Shown here: positions 9,796 to 18,345 of the stretch, one piece after another
How positions within the stretch are numbered: position 1 is the first letter of the stretch
How the letters are laid out: the number at the start of each line of letters is the position of its first letter
Source: Bradyrhizobium vignae
Lineage (GTDB): Bacteria; Pseudomonadota; Alphaproteobacteria; Rhizobiales; Xanthobacteraceae
Direction of reading: 5' to 3'
DNA length: 64,000 bases
NCBI RefSeq assembly: GCF_004114425.1
Contig: NZ_RDQF01000003.1
Coordinates: 208,599-272,598, forward strand
Position numbers and translations under genes: made by a program
Notes under the pieces: generated by a model
Told to the model about the DNA's origin: nothing
Seen by the model: the letters and a program-made list of their open reading frames with translations, nothing else
Database searches by the model: none

Positions 9796-11538
9796 CTAGT
9801 TCTGCAGCCTCACGCCCAACATCACCACCGTCCCCTGCGAGCTCGAGCCCGCCTGGTTCGAATCCAGGATGTCGTGCCGCAGCGTGCCCTTGACCCAGAC
9901 GTTGCGGTTGAGCTTGTAGATCAGGTTGCCTTCGAGCGAGTACGTCTTGTCGTTGCGGTTCTGGCCCTGGTAGTCGAGCGTGCCGTAGGTGAACTTGCCG
10001 ACCGCGGTGAGCCAGCGGCGGAAGTCGTGGTCCACTTCGGCAGAGTAAGTGCGCACCAGCACGCCGGAGGAGCCGGCGACCGTGGTCTCCGCGATCTGCG
10101 TGTCGGTGAAGAATTTCACCGTGGTGAGGCCGCTGGCGTTCCAGATCAAGGAGCCCGTGGTGAGGAAGCCGGAGAGCTGGCTGAGGCGCGGATCGGTGTA
10201 GCTGCGCGCGGAATAGCCGACCGAGATCTCGCCGGTGAGGATGCGCGAGAACTCGAAGGACGAGCCGACCTTGGCATAGCCGCCGTTCGAATCGCGGAAG
10301 TAGCCGTTGCGGTCGGCGGCCTGATCGTGGACGCGGGTGTCGCCCTGGATCTCGACGAAGGGCTTCAAACCCGGCTTCAGATCGTAGGAGAAGCGTCCGA
10401 CGCCGCCGTATTGGTTGAAGTCGCGATCACCGTTGCTGAACACAGAGCCATCGGTGAGTCTCGAATCCGTGTAGGCGGTGCGATCGACCGTGGCGCCCGC
10501 GGCGACCTGGAAGCGATTGAAGGTCTGGTCGAAGCCGACGGTCGTCCCATAGGCGGCATAGACAGGATATTTCTGCAGGCCGGCCTGCACGTTCGGGCTG
10601 CCGGGATTGTCGGTGGCGAGCCGCAGGCGAAGCTGCGATGTCAGCTTGAGATCGCGGTCGACGTCGATGCGGCCGTCGATGTGGCCGGTGAAGTCGGGGC
10701 GGTCGATCTCGACCGGCGAGGGCGACGCGAAGCCGTTGATCGTCGCCGGCATGTTGTTGGTGTAGCCCGAGAACGAGCCGCGCAGATCGGCGACCAGCGC
10801 GTGGCGCTCCCAGTCGGACATCACGAGAAGGTCGGGCGCGACGACATAGACGGGCGAGCCGACCGGCTTGTTCAGGCGCGCCGGGTTGGTGTCATAGCCG
10901 GTGGAGAGCTCGAGGCCGCCCTTGATCAGGAAGCTGCCGGCATAATCGCCGACCGCACCGAACGGATCCTCATCGAGCTTGAGGCGGCGGCGCAGCGGCT
11001 GGCCGGGCACACTGCCCGCCATCGCCGGAGCTACCGGCGTCTTGTGCGCGGTCTCGGACGGCGGCGGCGCGATGCGCGGCGCGCCCAGCGTCGTGACTGG
11101 CGTTGTGGGCGGCGGCGGTGAACCGGGGCCGGCGGGACGCTTCGGCTTCGGCTGGCCCGGATAGAGCTTTGGCTGCTGCCGTTTGCGGTTAAGCGAATCG
11201 TAGCCCGAGCTGCTCGCCCCGTTGGCGGCAGGCAGGCCGTAGGTCGGGACCTGACCGACGCGCGAGGTCGCCGGCGTCTGCTGACGCTTGCGCAGATCTG
11301 CGTTGGGATCGGGCAGCGCCGGCAATGCATCCGACGGCGCCTGCGGCACGCCCGCCGTGCGGCGCGTCGGCAGCGTGTCGGTCGAGACAAAGCCACCGCG
11401 GTTGGGATTGAACAGGTCGGGCGTGAGGCCCTGGGCGGCCGCAGGGCCGCTTCCGAGAGCCGTCAGCGCCAGACATGGCAAAGCCGCGCGCAGGAAATGC
11501 GCGCGTTTGCTCCGGCCCCTGCCTGGAGACGACCCCAC
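9796..11538 (-). CDS. Outer-membrane beta-barrel protein with Pro-rich N-terminal linker
   Basis: The 580-residue protein starts at GTG 11538 with a basic n-region (GRGRSKRAHFLR) and a signal peptide ending GPAAAQ. Residues 35-195 are Pro/Ala/Arg-rich and probably disordered, with runs such as PPPPTTPVTT. From about 200 to the end the sequence alternates polar and hydrophobic residues in amphipathic strands with Gly/Asn/Asp turns (for example LELSTGYDTNPAR, GEISVGYSARSYTDP). It ends VVMLGVRLQN, a typical C-terminal outer-membrane strand. This fits the BBP2-type outer-membrane barrel family widespread in Bradyrhizobium. Its cargo is unknown, and no partner gene lies nearby. Confidence 0.8.
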   Translation of the reverse strand: MGSSPGRGRSKRAHFLRAALPCLALTALGSGPAAAQGLTPDLFNPNRGGFVSTDTLPTRRTAGVPQAPSDALPALPDPNADLRKRQQTPATSRVGQVPTYGLPAANGASSSGYDSLNRKRQQPKLYPGQPKPKRPAGPGSPPPPTTPVTTLGAPRIAPPPSETAHKTPVAPAMAGSVPGQPLRRRLKLDEDPFGAVGDYAGSFLIKGGLELSTGYDTNPARLNKPVGSPVYVVAPDLLVMSDWERHALVADLRGSFSGYTNNMPATINGFASPSPVEIDRPDFTGHIDGRIDVDRDLKLTSQLRLRLATDNPGSPNVQAGLQKYPVYAAYGTTVGFDQTFNRFQVAAGATVDRTAYTDSRLTDGSVFSNGDRDFNQYGGVGRFSYDLKPGLKPFVEIQGDTRVHDQAADRNGYFRDSNGGYAKVGSSFEFSRILTGEISVGYSARSYTDPRLSQLSGFLTTGSLIWNASGLTTVKFFTDTQIAETTVAGSSGVLVRTYSAEVDHDFRRWLTAVGKFTYGTLDYQGQNRNDKTYSLEGNLIYKLNRNVWVKGTLRHDILDSNQAGSSSQGTVVMLGVRLQN

Positions 11539-11728
11539 GATGGAATAACCTCAACGAAATCAAATACTTTCACGATCGCCCTGCCGGCTGGCGGGAACCA
11601 TCGTTAATGGAGTTAAAACAATTATGGTTAATGACCCGTTGAGGGTGTCCGGGCGCTCGTCGCCTCGCTGGCCGGGGCGTGCTAAGCAGGCGCCAACGGG
11701 CGAACGCCCCTCCTCCCTGGACCAGACC

Positions 11729-12736
11729 ATGCCGAGCTCGAAACCGCTGATGACCGCATCATCCGGCCCCATTCCGACAAGCGTCGAATCCGCGCTCCGC
11801 ACCCTGGAGACGGAGAGCGGCGGCATCAACGCGCTCGCCGCTGCCCTGCGCGGCCCGCTGGGTGCGACCTTCGCCAAGGCCGTCGAGCTGATCCGGCAGG
11901 CCAAGGGCCGCGTCATCGTCACCGGGCTCGGCAAATCCGGCCATATGGGGCGCAAGATCGCGGCGACGCTGGCCTCGACCGGCACGCCCGCCTTCTTCGT
12001 GCACGCCGCCGAAGCCGGCCATGGCGACCTCGGCATGATCACCACCGACGACGTCATCATGGCGCTGTCCTGGTCCGGCGAGCAGCCGGAGATGAAGAAC
12101 CTCGTGAACTATTCGGCGCGCTTTGCGATCCCCATGATCGCGGTGACGTCGAACGCTTCGTCCTCGCTGGGACAGGCCGCCGACCTCGTGATCGAGCTGC
12201 CGAAGGCGCGCGAGGCCTGCCCGCACAATCTGGCACCGACCACCTCGACCCTGATGCAGGCCGCGATCGGCGACGCGCTCGCGATCGCGCTGCTGGAAGG
12301 GCGCGGGTTCACTGCGCTGGAGTTCGCGCATTTCCATCCCGGCGGCAAGCTGGGCGCGATGCTGAAATTCGTCCGCGACTACATGCGCACCGGCGCGGAG
12401 ATTCCGGTCAAGCCCGAAGGCACAAAGATGTCGGAGGCCGTGGTCGAGATGTCGGCCAAAGGGCTTGGCTGCGTCTGCATCGTCAACGATGCAGGCGAGG
12501 CCGTCGGCATCATCACCGACGGCGACCTGCGCCGTCACATGCGGCCCGACCTTTTGACGGTGACCGTCGATGAGATCATGACGAAGCAGCCCAAGACCGT
12601 ACCGCCCTCGATGCTCGCGAGCGAGATGATCGAGGTGCTGAACACCCGCAAGATCACGACACTGCTGGTGACCGATGCGGGCAAGGTGGTCGGGATCGTG
12701 CACCTGCACGATCTGCTGCGCGCGGGCGTGGCGTAA
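11729..12736 (+). CDS. kdsD: D-arabinose-5-phosphate isomerase (KpsF/GutQ/KdsD family)
   Basis: It interconverts ribulose-5-phosphate and arabinose-5-phosphate, the first step of KDO synthesis for lipopolysaccharide. The 335-residue protein has an N-terminal SIS domain (VTGLGKSGHMGRKIA; SWSGEQPEMKNL; LAPTTSTLMQAAIGDALA). It also has two C-terminal CBS domains (MSAKGLGCVCIVNDAG...TDGDLRRH and MIEVLNTRKITTLLV...HLHDLL). ATG 11729 gives the usual family length; ATG 11750 is also possible. The frame is open further upstream to 11624. It is divergent from the outer-membrane protein gene. Confidence 0.93.
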   Translation: MPSSKPLMTASSGPIPTSVESALRTLETESGGINALAAALRGPLGATFAKAVELIRQAKGRVIVTGLGKSGHMGRKIAATLASTGTPAFFVHAAEAGHGDLGMITTDDVIMALSWSGEQPEMKNLVNYSARFAIPMIAVTSNASSSLGQAADLVIELPKAREACPHNLAPTTSTLMQAAIGDALAIALLEGRGFTALEFAHFHPGGKLGAMLKFVRDYMRTGAEIPVKPEGTKMSEAVVEMSAKGLGCVCIVNDAGEAVGIITDGDLRRHMRPDLLTVTVDEIMTKQPKTVPPSMLASEMIEVLNTRKITTLLVTDAGKVVGIVHLHDLLRAGVA

Positions 12737-12753
12737 GGCACGCTCTCTCCACT

Positions 12754-12842
12754 CGTCATTGCGAGCGCAGCGAAGCAATCCAGGCTGCCTCTGCGGAGAC
12801 AGCCTGGATTGGTTCGTCGCAAGGGCTCCTCGCAAATGACGG
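12754..12842. repeat. Intergenic palindromic repeat, CGTCATTGCGAG family
   Basis: CGTCATTGCGAGCGCAGCG at the left is inverted against CGCAAATGACG at the right, and inner arms CAATCCAGGCTG and CAGCCTGGATTG match. It lies between two convergent genes and could act as a bidirectional transcription end. Confidence 0.75.
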
Positions 12843-12851
12843 TGGAGAGAC

Positions 12852-13403
12852 CTACGCCGGAAACCGCTCCGCGTTCTCCTCCAGCGGCAGCCGCAGCCCG
12901 TTCGCCAGGTAGGACACCGTGCGGTAGTAGCCGCACAGCAGCATGATCTCCAGGATTTGCGCCTCGTCGTAATGCGCCGACAGCGCTGCGAACTCCTCGT
13001 CCGTGAATGTCGCGCGATGATGCAACGCGTCGACGGCTGCGATCAGCGCCTGCTCGGCCGGCGACCAGCATGTTGATGCTGCATCGCCCTGCACCGTCGC
13101 CCGCACTTCGTCCTGGGTGAGCTTTGCCGGCCCGGCAAAGATCGCGACGTGCACGCCCCATTCATATTCGCATCTGTTCAGCGCGCAGGTGCGGTCGATG
13201 ACGATCTCGCGGTCGCGGAGCGACAGCGGCCCGGGGTCGAGCAGGCCGCCGGCGCGGAACTTGTCCCAGGCGCGGCCGTGCCCCGCCATCACCCGGAACA
13301 GCACCAGCGGCGGCGCGCCGCGCATGATGCGGTCGAACTGCGCCTGGATCTCCGGGGGATAAGGCGGAGTGAGCGGTGCGATGCGCGGCGAGGCCCCGGA
13401 CAT
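12852..13403 (-). CDS. Carboxymuconolactone decarboxylase / AhpD-like family protein
   Basis: The 183-residue protein has the CMD helical core: LSLRDREIVIDRTCALNRC followed by EYEWGVHV, then AEQALIAAVDAL and ILEIMLLCGYYRTVSYLAN. The AhpD-type CxxC is reduced to a single Cys plus a His (C-E-Y-E-W-G-V-H), so classical disulphide reductase activity is doubtful. It is transcribed away from an HxlR regulator, with a palindromic operator between them, so regulation by that protein is likely. Relatives next to HxlR-type regulators are often linked to quinone or electrophile stress; that role is an inference here. Confidence 0.85.
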   Translation of the reverse strand: MSGASPRIAPLTPPYPPEIQAQFDRIMRGAPPLVLFRVMAGHGRAWDKFRAGGLLDPGPLSLRDREIVIDRTCALNRCEYEWGVHVAIFAGPAKLTQDEVRATVQGDAASTCWSPAEQALIAAVDALHHRATFTDEEFAALSAHYDEAQILEIMLLCGYYRTVSYLANGLRLPLEENAERFPA

Positions 13404-13418
13404 GGGCGGTCTCCGTTG

Positions 13419-13455
13419 CTACAATTATCGTAGCGATACGCTACATTATCTGTAG
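13419..13455. promoter_or_regulatory. Triple palindromic operator between CMD gene and HxlR gene
   Basis: Two 15-base inverted repeats, CTACAATTATCGTAG (13419-13433) and CTACATTATCTGTAG (13441-13455), have centres 22 bases apart, about two helical turns. A third perfect one, GTAGCG-ATA-CGCTAC (13430-13444), bridges them. The layout suits two HxlR dimers bound on one face of the DNA, controlling both genes. Confidence 0.75.
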
Positions 13456-13474
13456 CACAGCGCAATAGGTGACG

Positions 13475-13801
13475 ATGGCTAAACAGGCTGGCACGACGAC
13501 ACGCAGCGTCCGCGGCTCGCGCACGGGCCGGCCGATCATGGTGCTGCTCGACCTGCTCGGCCGACGCTGGAGCCTGCGGATTCTCTGGGAGCTGCGCGGA
13601 GAGCCCCTCACCTCGCGCGCCCTGCGCACCGCCTGTGATGAAGCCTCGCCCACGGTGCTGCAAGCGAGGCTGACCGAACTGCGCGAGGCAGGATTCGTGG
13701 AGTTGGGCGACGGCGGAGGTTACGGACTGACGACGCTGGGGCGCGAGCTGTGCGAGACGTTCATGCCGCTGCATAGGTTTGCGGAGAGGTGGAAGAGGTA
13801 G
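13475..13801 (+). CDS. HxlR family winged-helix transcriptional regulator
   Basis: The 108-residue protein has a single HxlR-type winged helix: VLLDLLGRRWSLRILWEL (helix 1), PLTSRALRTACDEASPTVLQ (helix-turn-helix) and LTELREAGFVEL, followed by the wing GGGYGLTTLGREL. The family typically senses electrophiles or redox state, but no Cys is placed like that of YodB/HypR. The only Cys residues are in RTACDEA and LCETF. The start could be GTG 13469 or ATG 13475. It is divergent from the CMD gene, with a strong operator in the gap, so autoregulation is expected. Confidence 0.9.
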   Translation: MAKQAGTTTRSVRGSRTGRPIMVLLDLLGRRWSLRILWELRGEPLTSRALRTACDEASPTVLQARLTELREAGFVELGDGGGYGLTTLGRELCETFMPLHRFAERWKR

Positions 13802-13861
13802 AATCTGAAGGCGTGCCGCATGCTCCTTTCTTCCTTCTCCCGTTGTGGGAGAGGGAAAGAA

Positions 13862-14305
13862 TCACGCCGCGGCGACCGTGAGGTTCGCACCGTCCACCTG
13901 CACCACCTTCACCCGCGTCCCCGCCGGTGTATCAGGGCCCGCAACACGCCATACCGTGTCGCCGATGCGCATTGTGCCTGAACCGTCGATGATCGGCTTC
14001 TCCAGCGTGAACTCACGGCCGAGCAAGGCCTCGGCGCGCTTGTTGAGAAATGAGCTCGTGCTCGCGTCCGGCTTCGGCTTGGCGAGGCGGCGCCACACCG
14101 GCACAGCTGCGGCGGCGAAGATCGCGAACATGACGAGCTGGATCTGCCAGGACATGGCAACAGCGAACGAGATCAGGCCCACCAGCAATGCCGCAAGCCC
14201 GAGCCAGAACAGGAAGATGCCGGGCGCCAGCACTTCCAGCGCCATCAGGATGAAGCCGAAGATCAGCCAGTTCCAGTTGCCCAGCGATGCGAATATGTCG
14301 GTCAT
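13862..14305 (-). CDS. NfeD family membrane protein
   Basis: The 147-residue protein has three or four hydrophobic segments in the first 75 residues (WNWLIFGFILMALEVL, LFWLGLAALLVGLI, LVMFAIFAAAAVPVW). A C-terminal OB-fold NfeD domain follows (LLGREFTLEKPIIDGSG, DTVWRVAGPDTPAGTRVKV). It lies 27 bases after the paraslipin gene in the same direction. Such pairs form membrane microdomain complexes (QmcA/YbbK with NfeD), so the two products probably interact. This is the short (NfeD1b) form without the ClpP-like protease. Confidence 0.93.
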   Translation of the reverse strand: MTDIFASLGNWNWLIFGFILMALEVLAPGIFLFWLGLAALLVGLISFAVAMSWQIQLVMFAIFAAAAVPVWRRLAKPKPDASTSSFLNKRAEALLGREFTLEKPIIDGSGTMRIGDTVWRVAGPDTPAGTRVKVVQVDGANLTVAAA

Positions 14306-14332
14306 GACACGACCTCTGTAAAATAGCCCCGT

Positions 14333-15331
14333 TTACTGCGGCGGCACCGCGGGCGGCGTCGGGCCCGACGACGGGACCGATCCGCTTCGGCGCGCCGCAG
14401 CGGCTGCGGATGCGGCACTTTCGCCGAACGTTGCCTTGGCGATCTCGCCGATGCCGGCGAGCGAGCCAAGCATGCTCACGGCTTCCACCGGCAACATGAT
14501 GATCTTCTGGTTCGGCGCATCCGCGAACTGGCCGAAAGCCTTGATATATTTATCGGCGATGAAATAGTTCAACGCGGCGACGTCGCCCTTGGAAATGGCC
14601 TCCGATACCGCCTGGGTCGCTTTCGCCTCGGCCTCGGCCAGACGCTCGCGCGCCTCGGCGTCGCGGAAGGCGGCTTCGCGCCGGCCCTCCGCCTGGAGGA
14701 TCTGACCCTGCTTGGCGCCCTCGGCGCGCAGGATCTCGGACTGGCGCTGGCCTTCGGCGGCGAGGATGTCGGCGCGCTTGACGCGCTCGGCCTTCATCTG
14801 CCGGCCCATGGCTTCGACGAGGTCGGCGGGCGGCACGATGTCCTTGATCTCGATGCGATTGACCTTGACGCCCCAGGGCGAGACCGCAGCGTCGACCACG
14901 CGCAAGAGGCGCTCGTTGATCTCGTCGCGGTGCGACAGCACCTGGTCGAGATCCATGGAGCCCATCACCGAGCGGATGTTGGTCATGGTGAGAACCGTGA
15001 TGGCCTGGTTCAGGTTGGCGACCTCGTAGCTCGCCTTCGCCGCATCGAACACCTGATAAAAAGCAACGCCGTCCACCGTGACGGTCGCGTTGTCCTTGGT
15101 GATCACCTCCTGCTCGGGGATGTCGATCACCTGCTCCATCATGTTGATCTTGCGTCCGACGCGATCGAAATAGGGCACGATCAGATTGAGCCCGGGGCTG
15201 AGCGTCTGGGTGTATTTGCCGAACCGCTCGATGGTCCAGTCATAGCCCTGCGGGACCGTCTTCACGCCGGCCACCAGCGTGACGATGACGAGCAACACCA
15301 GAACAATCGCGAAAATGTCGAAGCCGCTCAT
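14333..15331 (-). CDS. SPFH/band 7 protein, paraslipin (QmcA-like)
   Basis: The 332-residue protein has one N-terminal membrane anchor (IFAIVLVLLVIVTLVAG), then the SPFH domain (VPQGYDWTIERFGKYT, LSPGLNLIVPYFDRV, TKDNATVTVDGVAFY). A coiled Ala/Glu-rich region follows (AKQGQILQAEGRREAAFRDA) and then a Pro/Ser tail. The family scaffolds membrane domains and often restrains membrane proteases. It is the first gene of a two-gene unit with NfeD. ATG 15331 gives the membrane anchor directly at the N-terminus. Confidence 0.93.
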   Translation of the reverse strand: MSGFDIFAIVLVLLVIVTLVAGVKTVPQGYDWTIERFGKYTQTLSPGLNLIVPYFDRVGRKINMMEQVIDIPEQEVITKDNATVTVDGVAFYQVFDAAKASYEVANLNQAITVLTMTNIRSVMGSMDLDQVLSHRDEINERLLRVVDAAVSPWGVKVNRIEIKDIVPPADLVEAMGRQMKAERVKRADILAAEGQRQSEILRAEGAKQGQILQAEGRREAAFRDAEARERLAEAEAKATQAVSEAISKGDVAALNYFIADKYIKAFGQFADAPNQKIIMLPVEAVSMLGSLAGIGEIAKATFGESAASAAAAARRSGSVPSSGPTPPAVPPQ

Positions 15332-15541
15332 ATCTCCTCCAAGCCGGGAAAAATCGGGAAAAAGCCCTTTCCGGCGCTGTCATTGGTCGGGATCGATACC
15401 CTACCGGTTCAGCGGTCGCGAGTAACGTCGGCATGGGCGCAATGCCGCACAAGGCGTACCGAGAGGGAATGGCAACGATTATGTATTTGGGAGGAAGCTC
15501 TTGAAAGGATGCCGGAGCAGACCTAGCGCCAAAGGTTAACG

Positions 15542-16579
15542 TCAGATCCAGCCCTGAAGCTCGCGCAGCACCAGAGTGCGGATCACGTCCATGCCTGGTT
15601 CGCTGTCGTTGAGGCACGGGATCGCGGAAAACTGCTCGCCGCCATTGTGCTTGAAGATCTCGGCATTCTCCTGCGCGATCTCCTCCAGCGTCTCCAGGCA
15701 GTCGGCGGAGAAGCCCGGCGTCACCACCGCGATGCGGCGCACGCCTTCGCTGGCGAGCCGCTCCATGGTCTTGTCGGTATAGGGCTGGAGCCACTCGTCA
15801 TTGCCGAAGCGCGACTGGAAGGTCAGCAGCAGCTTCGTCTCGTCCATGCCGAGCCGGCGGCGCAGTGCCTCGGTCGTGGCGATGCAGTGGGTCTGATAGG
15901 GATCGCCCTTGTCGACATAGGATTTCGGCATGCCGTGGAAGGACGCCACGATCAGCTCCGGCGCGAACGGCAGACTCGCCAGATGCGTCTCGATCGAGGT
16001 CGCGAGCGCCTCGATATAGGCCGCATCCTCATAATAGGGCGGCGTCACCCGCAGCGTCGGCTGGTTGCGCAGACGGGCGAGCACGCGGAACACTTCGTCG
16101 CAGACGGTTGCCGAGGTCGAGGCGGAGTATTGCGGATAGAGCGGGACGGCGAGAATGCGCTCGCAGCCTTTCGCGATCAGCGTATCGATGCCCGACTTGA
16201 TCGAGGGATTGCCGTAGCGCATCGCCCAGTCCACCACGACATGGGCGTAGTCCGACAGTCCGGCGGCGAGCTTGCCGGCTTGCGACCGCGTGATGGTCTT
16301 CAGCGGCGACTCGTTCTGCTCATTGTTCCAGATCTTGCCGTAGTCGAGCGCCTTGGTGCGGGGACGGCTGCGCAGAATGATGCCGTTCAGCACCAGCTTC
16401 CAGATCAGGCCCTGGTTCTCGATGACGCGGACGTCACTGAGGAACTCCTTGAGATAGACCCGCACGCCCGGCGCATCGGCGGTGTCAGGCGTTCCGAGAT
16501 TGATCAGGAGCACGCCAACGCGCGGCAGGACGGATCGGCCGGCCGGTTTCACAGTCTCAAGGGGGACGACGCTGTTCAT
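15542..16579 (-). CDS. hemH: Ferrochelatase
   Basis: It inserts Fe(II) into protoporphyrin IX, the last step of haem synthesis. The 345-residue protein carries VGVLLINLGTPDTADAPGV at the N-terminus. The metal-site motif is VASFHGMPKSYVDKGDPY (His in FHG) and the Glu-containing strand is TPGFSADCLETLEEI. ATG 16579 gives the standard length; a longer in-frame start would overlap the divergent MAPEG gene. No clear SD is visible at this start. The coding region is intact. Confidence 0.95.
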   Translation of the reverse strand: MNSVVPLETVKPAGRSVLPRVGVLLINLGTPDTADAPGVRVYLKEFLSDVRVIENQGLIWKLVLNGIILRSRPRTKALDYGKIWNNEQNESPLKTITRSQAGKLAAGLSDYAHVVVDWAMRYGNPSIKSGIDTLIAKGCERILAVPLYPQYSASTSATVCDEVFRVLARLRNQPTLRVTPPYYEDAAYIEALATSIETHLASLPFAPELIVASFHGMPKSYVDKGDPYQTHCIATTEALRRRLGMDETKLLLTFQSRFGNDEWLQPYTDKTMERLASEGVRRIAVVTPGFSADCLETLEEIAQENAEIFKHNGGEQFSAIPCLNDSEPGMDVIRTLVLRELQGWI

Positions 16580-16661
16580 GGCTGGTTGGGTCGCGCGTTG
16601 GTCCGAACTTGTCAAGACGAGGGCGGTTTCGCTAGGGTCGCACCCAAGCGGGGAAGGGAAG

Positions 16662-17060
16662 ATGACGCTCGCGGAATGGTGCGTATTGGGAGCGCTGTTG
16701 CTGTATCTGTCCACGATCGGCTCGATCAAATGGATCAGGTTTCGCAGCTTCGACAATTCCCGGCCGCGCGATCCTGCCTTCTATGAGGACCCCATCGCGC
16801 AGCGCGCGCTGGGCGCTCACCAGAACGGCATCGAAACCTTCCCATTCTTCGCCTTCGCGGTGCTGCTCGCCGAATACAGGGACTCGCCGCAGCGGCTGAT
16901 CGACGAGCTCGCCGCGCTGTTCCTGATCGTGCGGATCGCCTATGTGCTGACCTATCTCGGCAACCGCCCGACGCTGCGCTCGATCCTCTGGAGCATCGGC
17001 TTTGCGATCAATCTCGGGATCTTCTTCATGCCGGCCTTGAAGCGGTTTCTGCCGGTGTGA
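16662..17060 (+). CDS. MAPEG family membrane protein
   Basis: The 132-residue protein has four predicted membrane helices (TLAEWCVLGALLLYLST; TFPFFAFAVLLAEY; ALFLIVRIAYVLTYLG; LWSIGFAINLGIFFM). The MAPEG signature is the AHQNGIETFPFFAFAV segment, followed by R-I-A-Y. Eukaryotic relatives act on glutathione conjugates and eicosanoids; the bacterial role is not known. GGGAAGGGAA lies just before ATG 16662. It is divergent from hemH. Confidence 0.9.
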   Translation: MTLAEWCVLGALLLYLSTIGSIKWIRFRSFDNSRPRDPAFYEDPIAQRALGAHQNGIETFPFFAFAVLLAEYRDSPQRLIDELAALFLIVRIAYVLTYLGNRPTLRSILWSIGFAINLGIFFMPALKRFLPV

Positions 17061-17071
17061 GTTTCTCGCTG

Positions 17072-17214
17072 CCGTGTCCCGGACGCGGTGCAGCGCTCTT
17101 GCGCTGCTCCGCAGATCCGGGCCCCAGAACGCCAGACACTACCACACGGAGAGATGGGCCCCGGCTCTGCAGCGCGTCGTCGAAGGGGACGCTGCGCTGC
17201 GTCCGGGACACGAG
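17072..17214. repeat. Inverted repeat, GTGTCCCGGACGC family
   Basis: GTGTCCCGGACGCGGTGCAG at 17074 is inverted against CTGCGCTGCGTCCGGGACAC at 17194-17213, and the inner arms CCGGGCCCC and GGGGCCCGG-like words match. A related copy lies at 52489. It fills the gap before the NicO gene. Confidence 0.75.
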
Positions 17215-17223
17215 AGCTTGGGA

Positions 17224-18345
17224 TCAGAAACACGTCGTCCGTTCGGCCGCGATATAGCCGAACAAGAGGCCGACGCCGAACAGCAGCACCACGCCCGCGG
17301 CACCGAATTCGATGCCGCGCATGAACAGCGCGCCGCCGCCGTCGCGGCCTGCGCTGAAGCGGGCGGCGATGTCCTTGGCGGAGACGGCGACGACCGCGAT
17401 GGCCGCAACGGTGATCGCGGTGCCCAATCCCATCAGGAAGGTCGCGGCGATGCCGGCCCAGAACAGGCCCTGGGCCAGCGCGAACACCAGTACCAGGATC
17501 GCGCCCGAGCAGGGGCGGATGCCGACGGTCAGAATCGCTGCAAAGCCGCGCCGCCAGCCGCCGGGCCCCGCGAGCTCGCTCGGTGTGGGGCCGTGGGAAT
17601 GGCCGCAATGCTCATCATGGACGTGGTCGTGCCCGTGGTGGTGATGGGCGTGCGCATGGTCGTGACCGTGATGATCGTGGTGATGATGATCATGGTCGTG
17701 ATGATCATGAATTTCATGATGATGATGAACGTGCGGCACGCCCGCAATCGCCGGCACCGGCTGGGTCGTCTGGAGTGCGCGGATGAAGGCGCCGCCCTTG
17801 ACCCAGACCAGGCGCAGGCCGAACGCTGCAATCAGGGCGTAGCTCGCGATCTCGACCGCGCCCTCCGCCCTGCACATGGTTTTCGCCGTCGCATTCAGCA
17901 CCCAGGCCGAGATGCCGACGATGAGGATCGCGACCAGCGACTGCATTAGCGCCGAGGCAAACGACAGCGCGATGCCGCGCCGGGCGGTCTCGCGGTTGGC
18001 GACGAGATAGGAGGCGATCACCGCCTTGCCATGGCCGGGGCCGGCGGCGTGGAAGATGCCGTAGGCGAACGAGATGAACAGCAGCGTCCACACCGCCGAG
18101 CCGTCGGACTTCGCGGCGCGGATGGTCGACGACATTTGCCGATAGAATTCCGACTGCTTTGCCAGCAGCCAGCCGACGATGCCACTGGCCTCGGGTTCGG
18201 CCGCCTGGGTCGGCCGCGGCGCGCCGAACGGATTTTGTGCGAGCAGATCATGAAGCGCGGCATCGGCCACGATCGCGACCAGCACAACTGTGGCGCAGGC
18301 GATCAGCCCGCGCGCAAGCGGGGAGAGGTGCTGCTTCAAGGGCAA
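17224..18345 (-). CDS. NicO/RcnA-type nickel/cobalt transporter with His-rich loop
   Basis: The 373-residue polytopic protein has the NicO signatures FAYGIFHAAGPGHGKAVIASY (residues near 95-115) and GIRPCSGAILVLVFAL. These are separated by a cytoplasmic or periplasmic loop almost entirely of His and Asp (HVHHHHEIHDHHDHDHHHH and onward), a metal-binding segment. At least six hydrophobic helices are visible. It overlaps the DUF1007 gene upstream by 10 bases, so the two are translationally coupled; that pairing is a recurrent Ni/Co or divalent metal system. The direction of transport cannot be told from the sequence. Confidence 0.88.
   Translation of the reverse strand: MPLKQHLSPLARGLIACATVVLVAIVADAALHDLLAQNPFGAPRPTQAAEPEASGIVGWLLAKQSEFYRQMSSTIRAAKSDGSAVWTLLFISFAYGIFHAAGPGHGKAVIASYLVANRETARRGIALSFASALMQSLVAILIVGISAWVLNATAKTMCRAEGAVEIASYALIAAFGLRLVWVKGGAFIRALQTTQPVPAIAGVPHVHHHHEIHDHHDHDHHHHDHHGHDHAHAHHHHGHDHVHDEHCGHSHGPTPSELAGPGGWRRGFAAILTVGIRPCSGAILVLVFALAQGLFWAGIAATFLMGLGTAITVAAIAVVAVSAKDIAARFSAGRDGGGALFMRGIEFGAAGVVLLFGVGLLFGYIAAERTTCF

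Noticed and set aside
9851..9870. GGTTCGAATCC word resembling a tRNA T-loop
   Set aside because: No acceptor stem, D-arm or anticodon arm surrounds it; it encodes part of the outer-membrane protein C-terminus.
9727..11121. Long open frame on the plus strand opposite the outer-membrane protein gene
   Set aside because: The minus-strand frame has a signal peptide and barrel strands; the plus frame is an Arg/Ala/Val-rich shadow.
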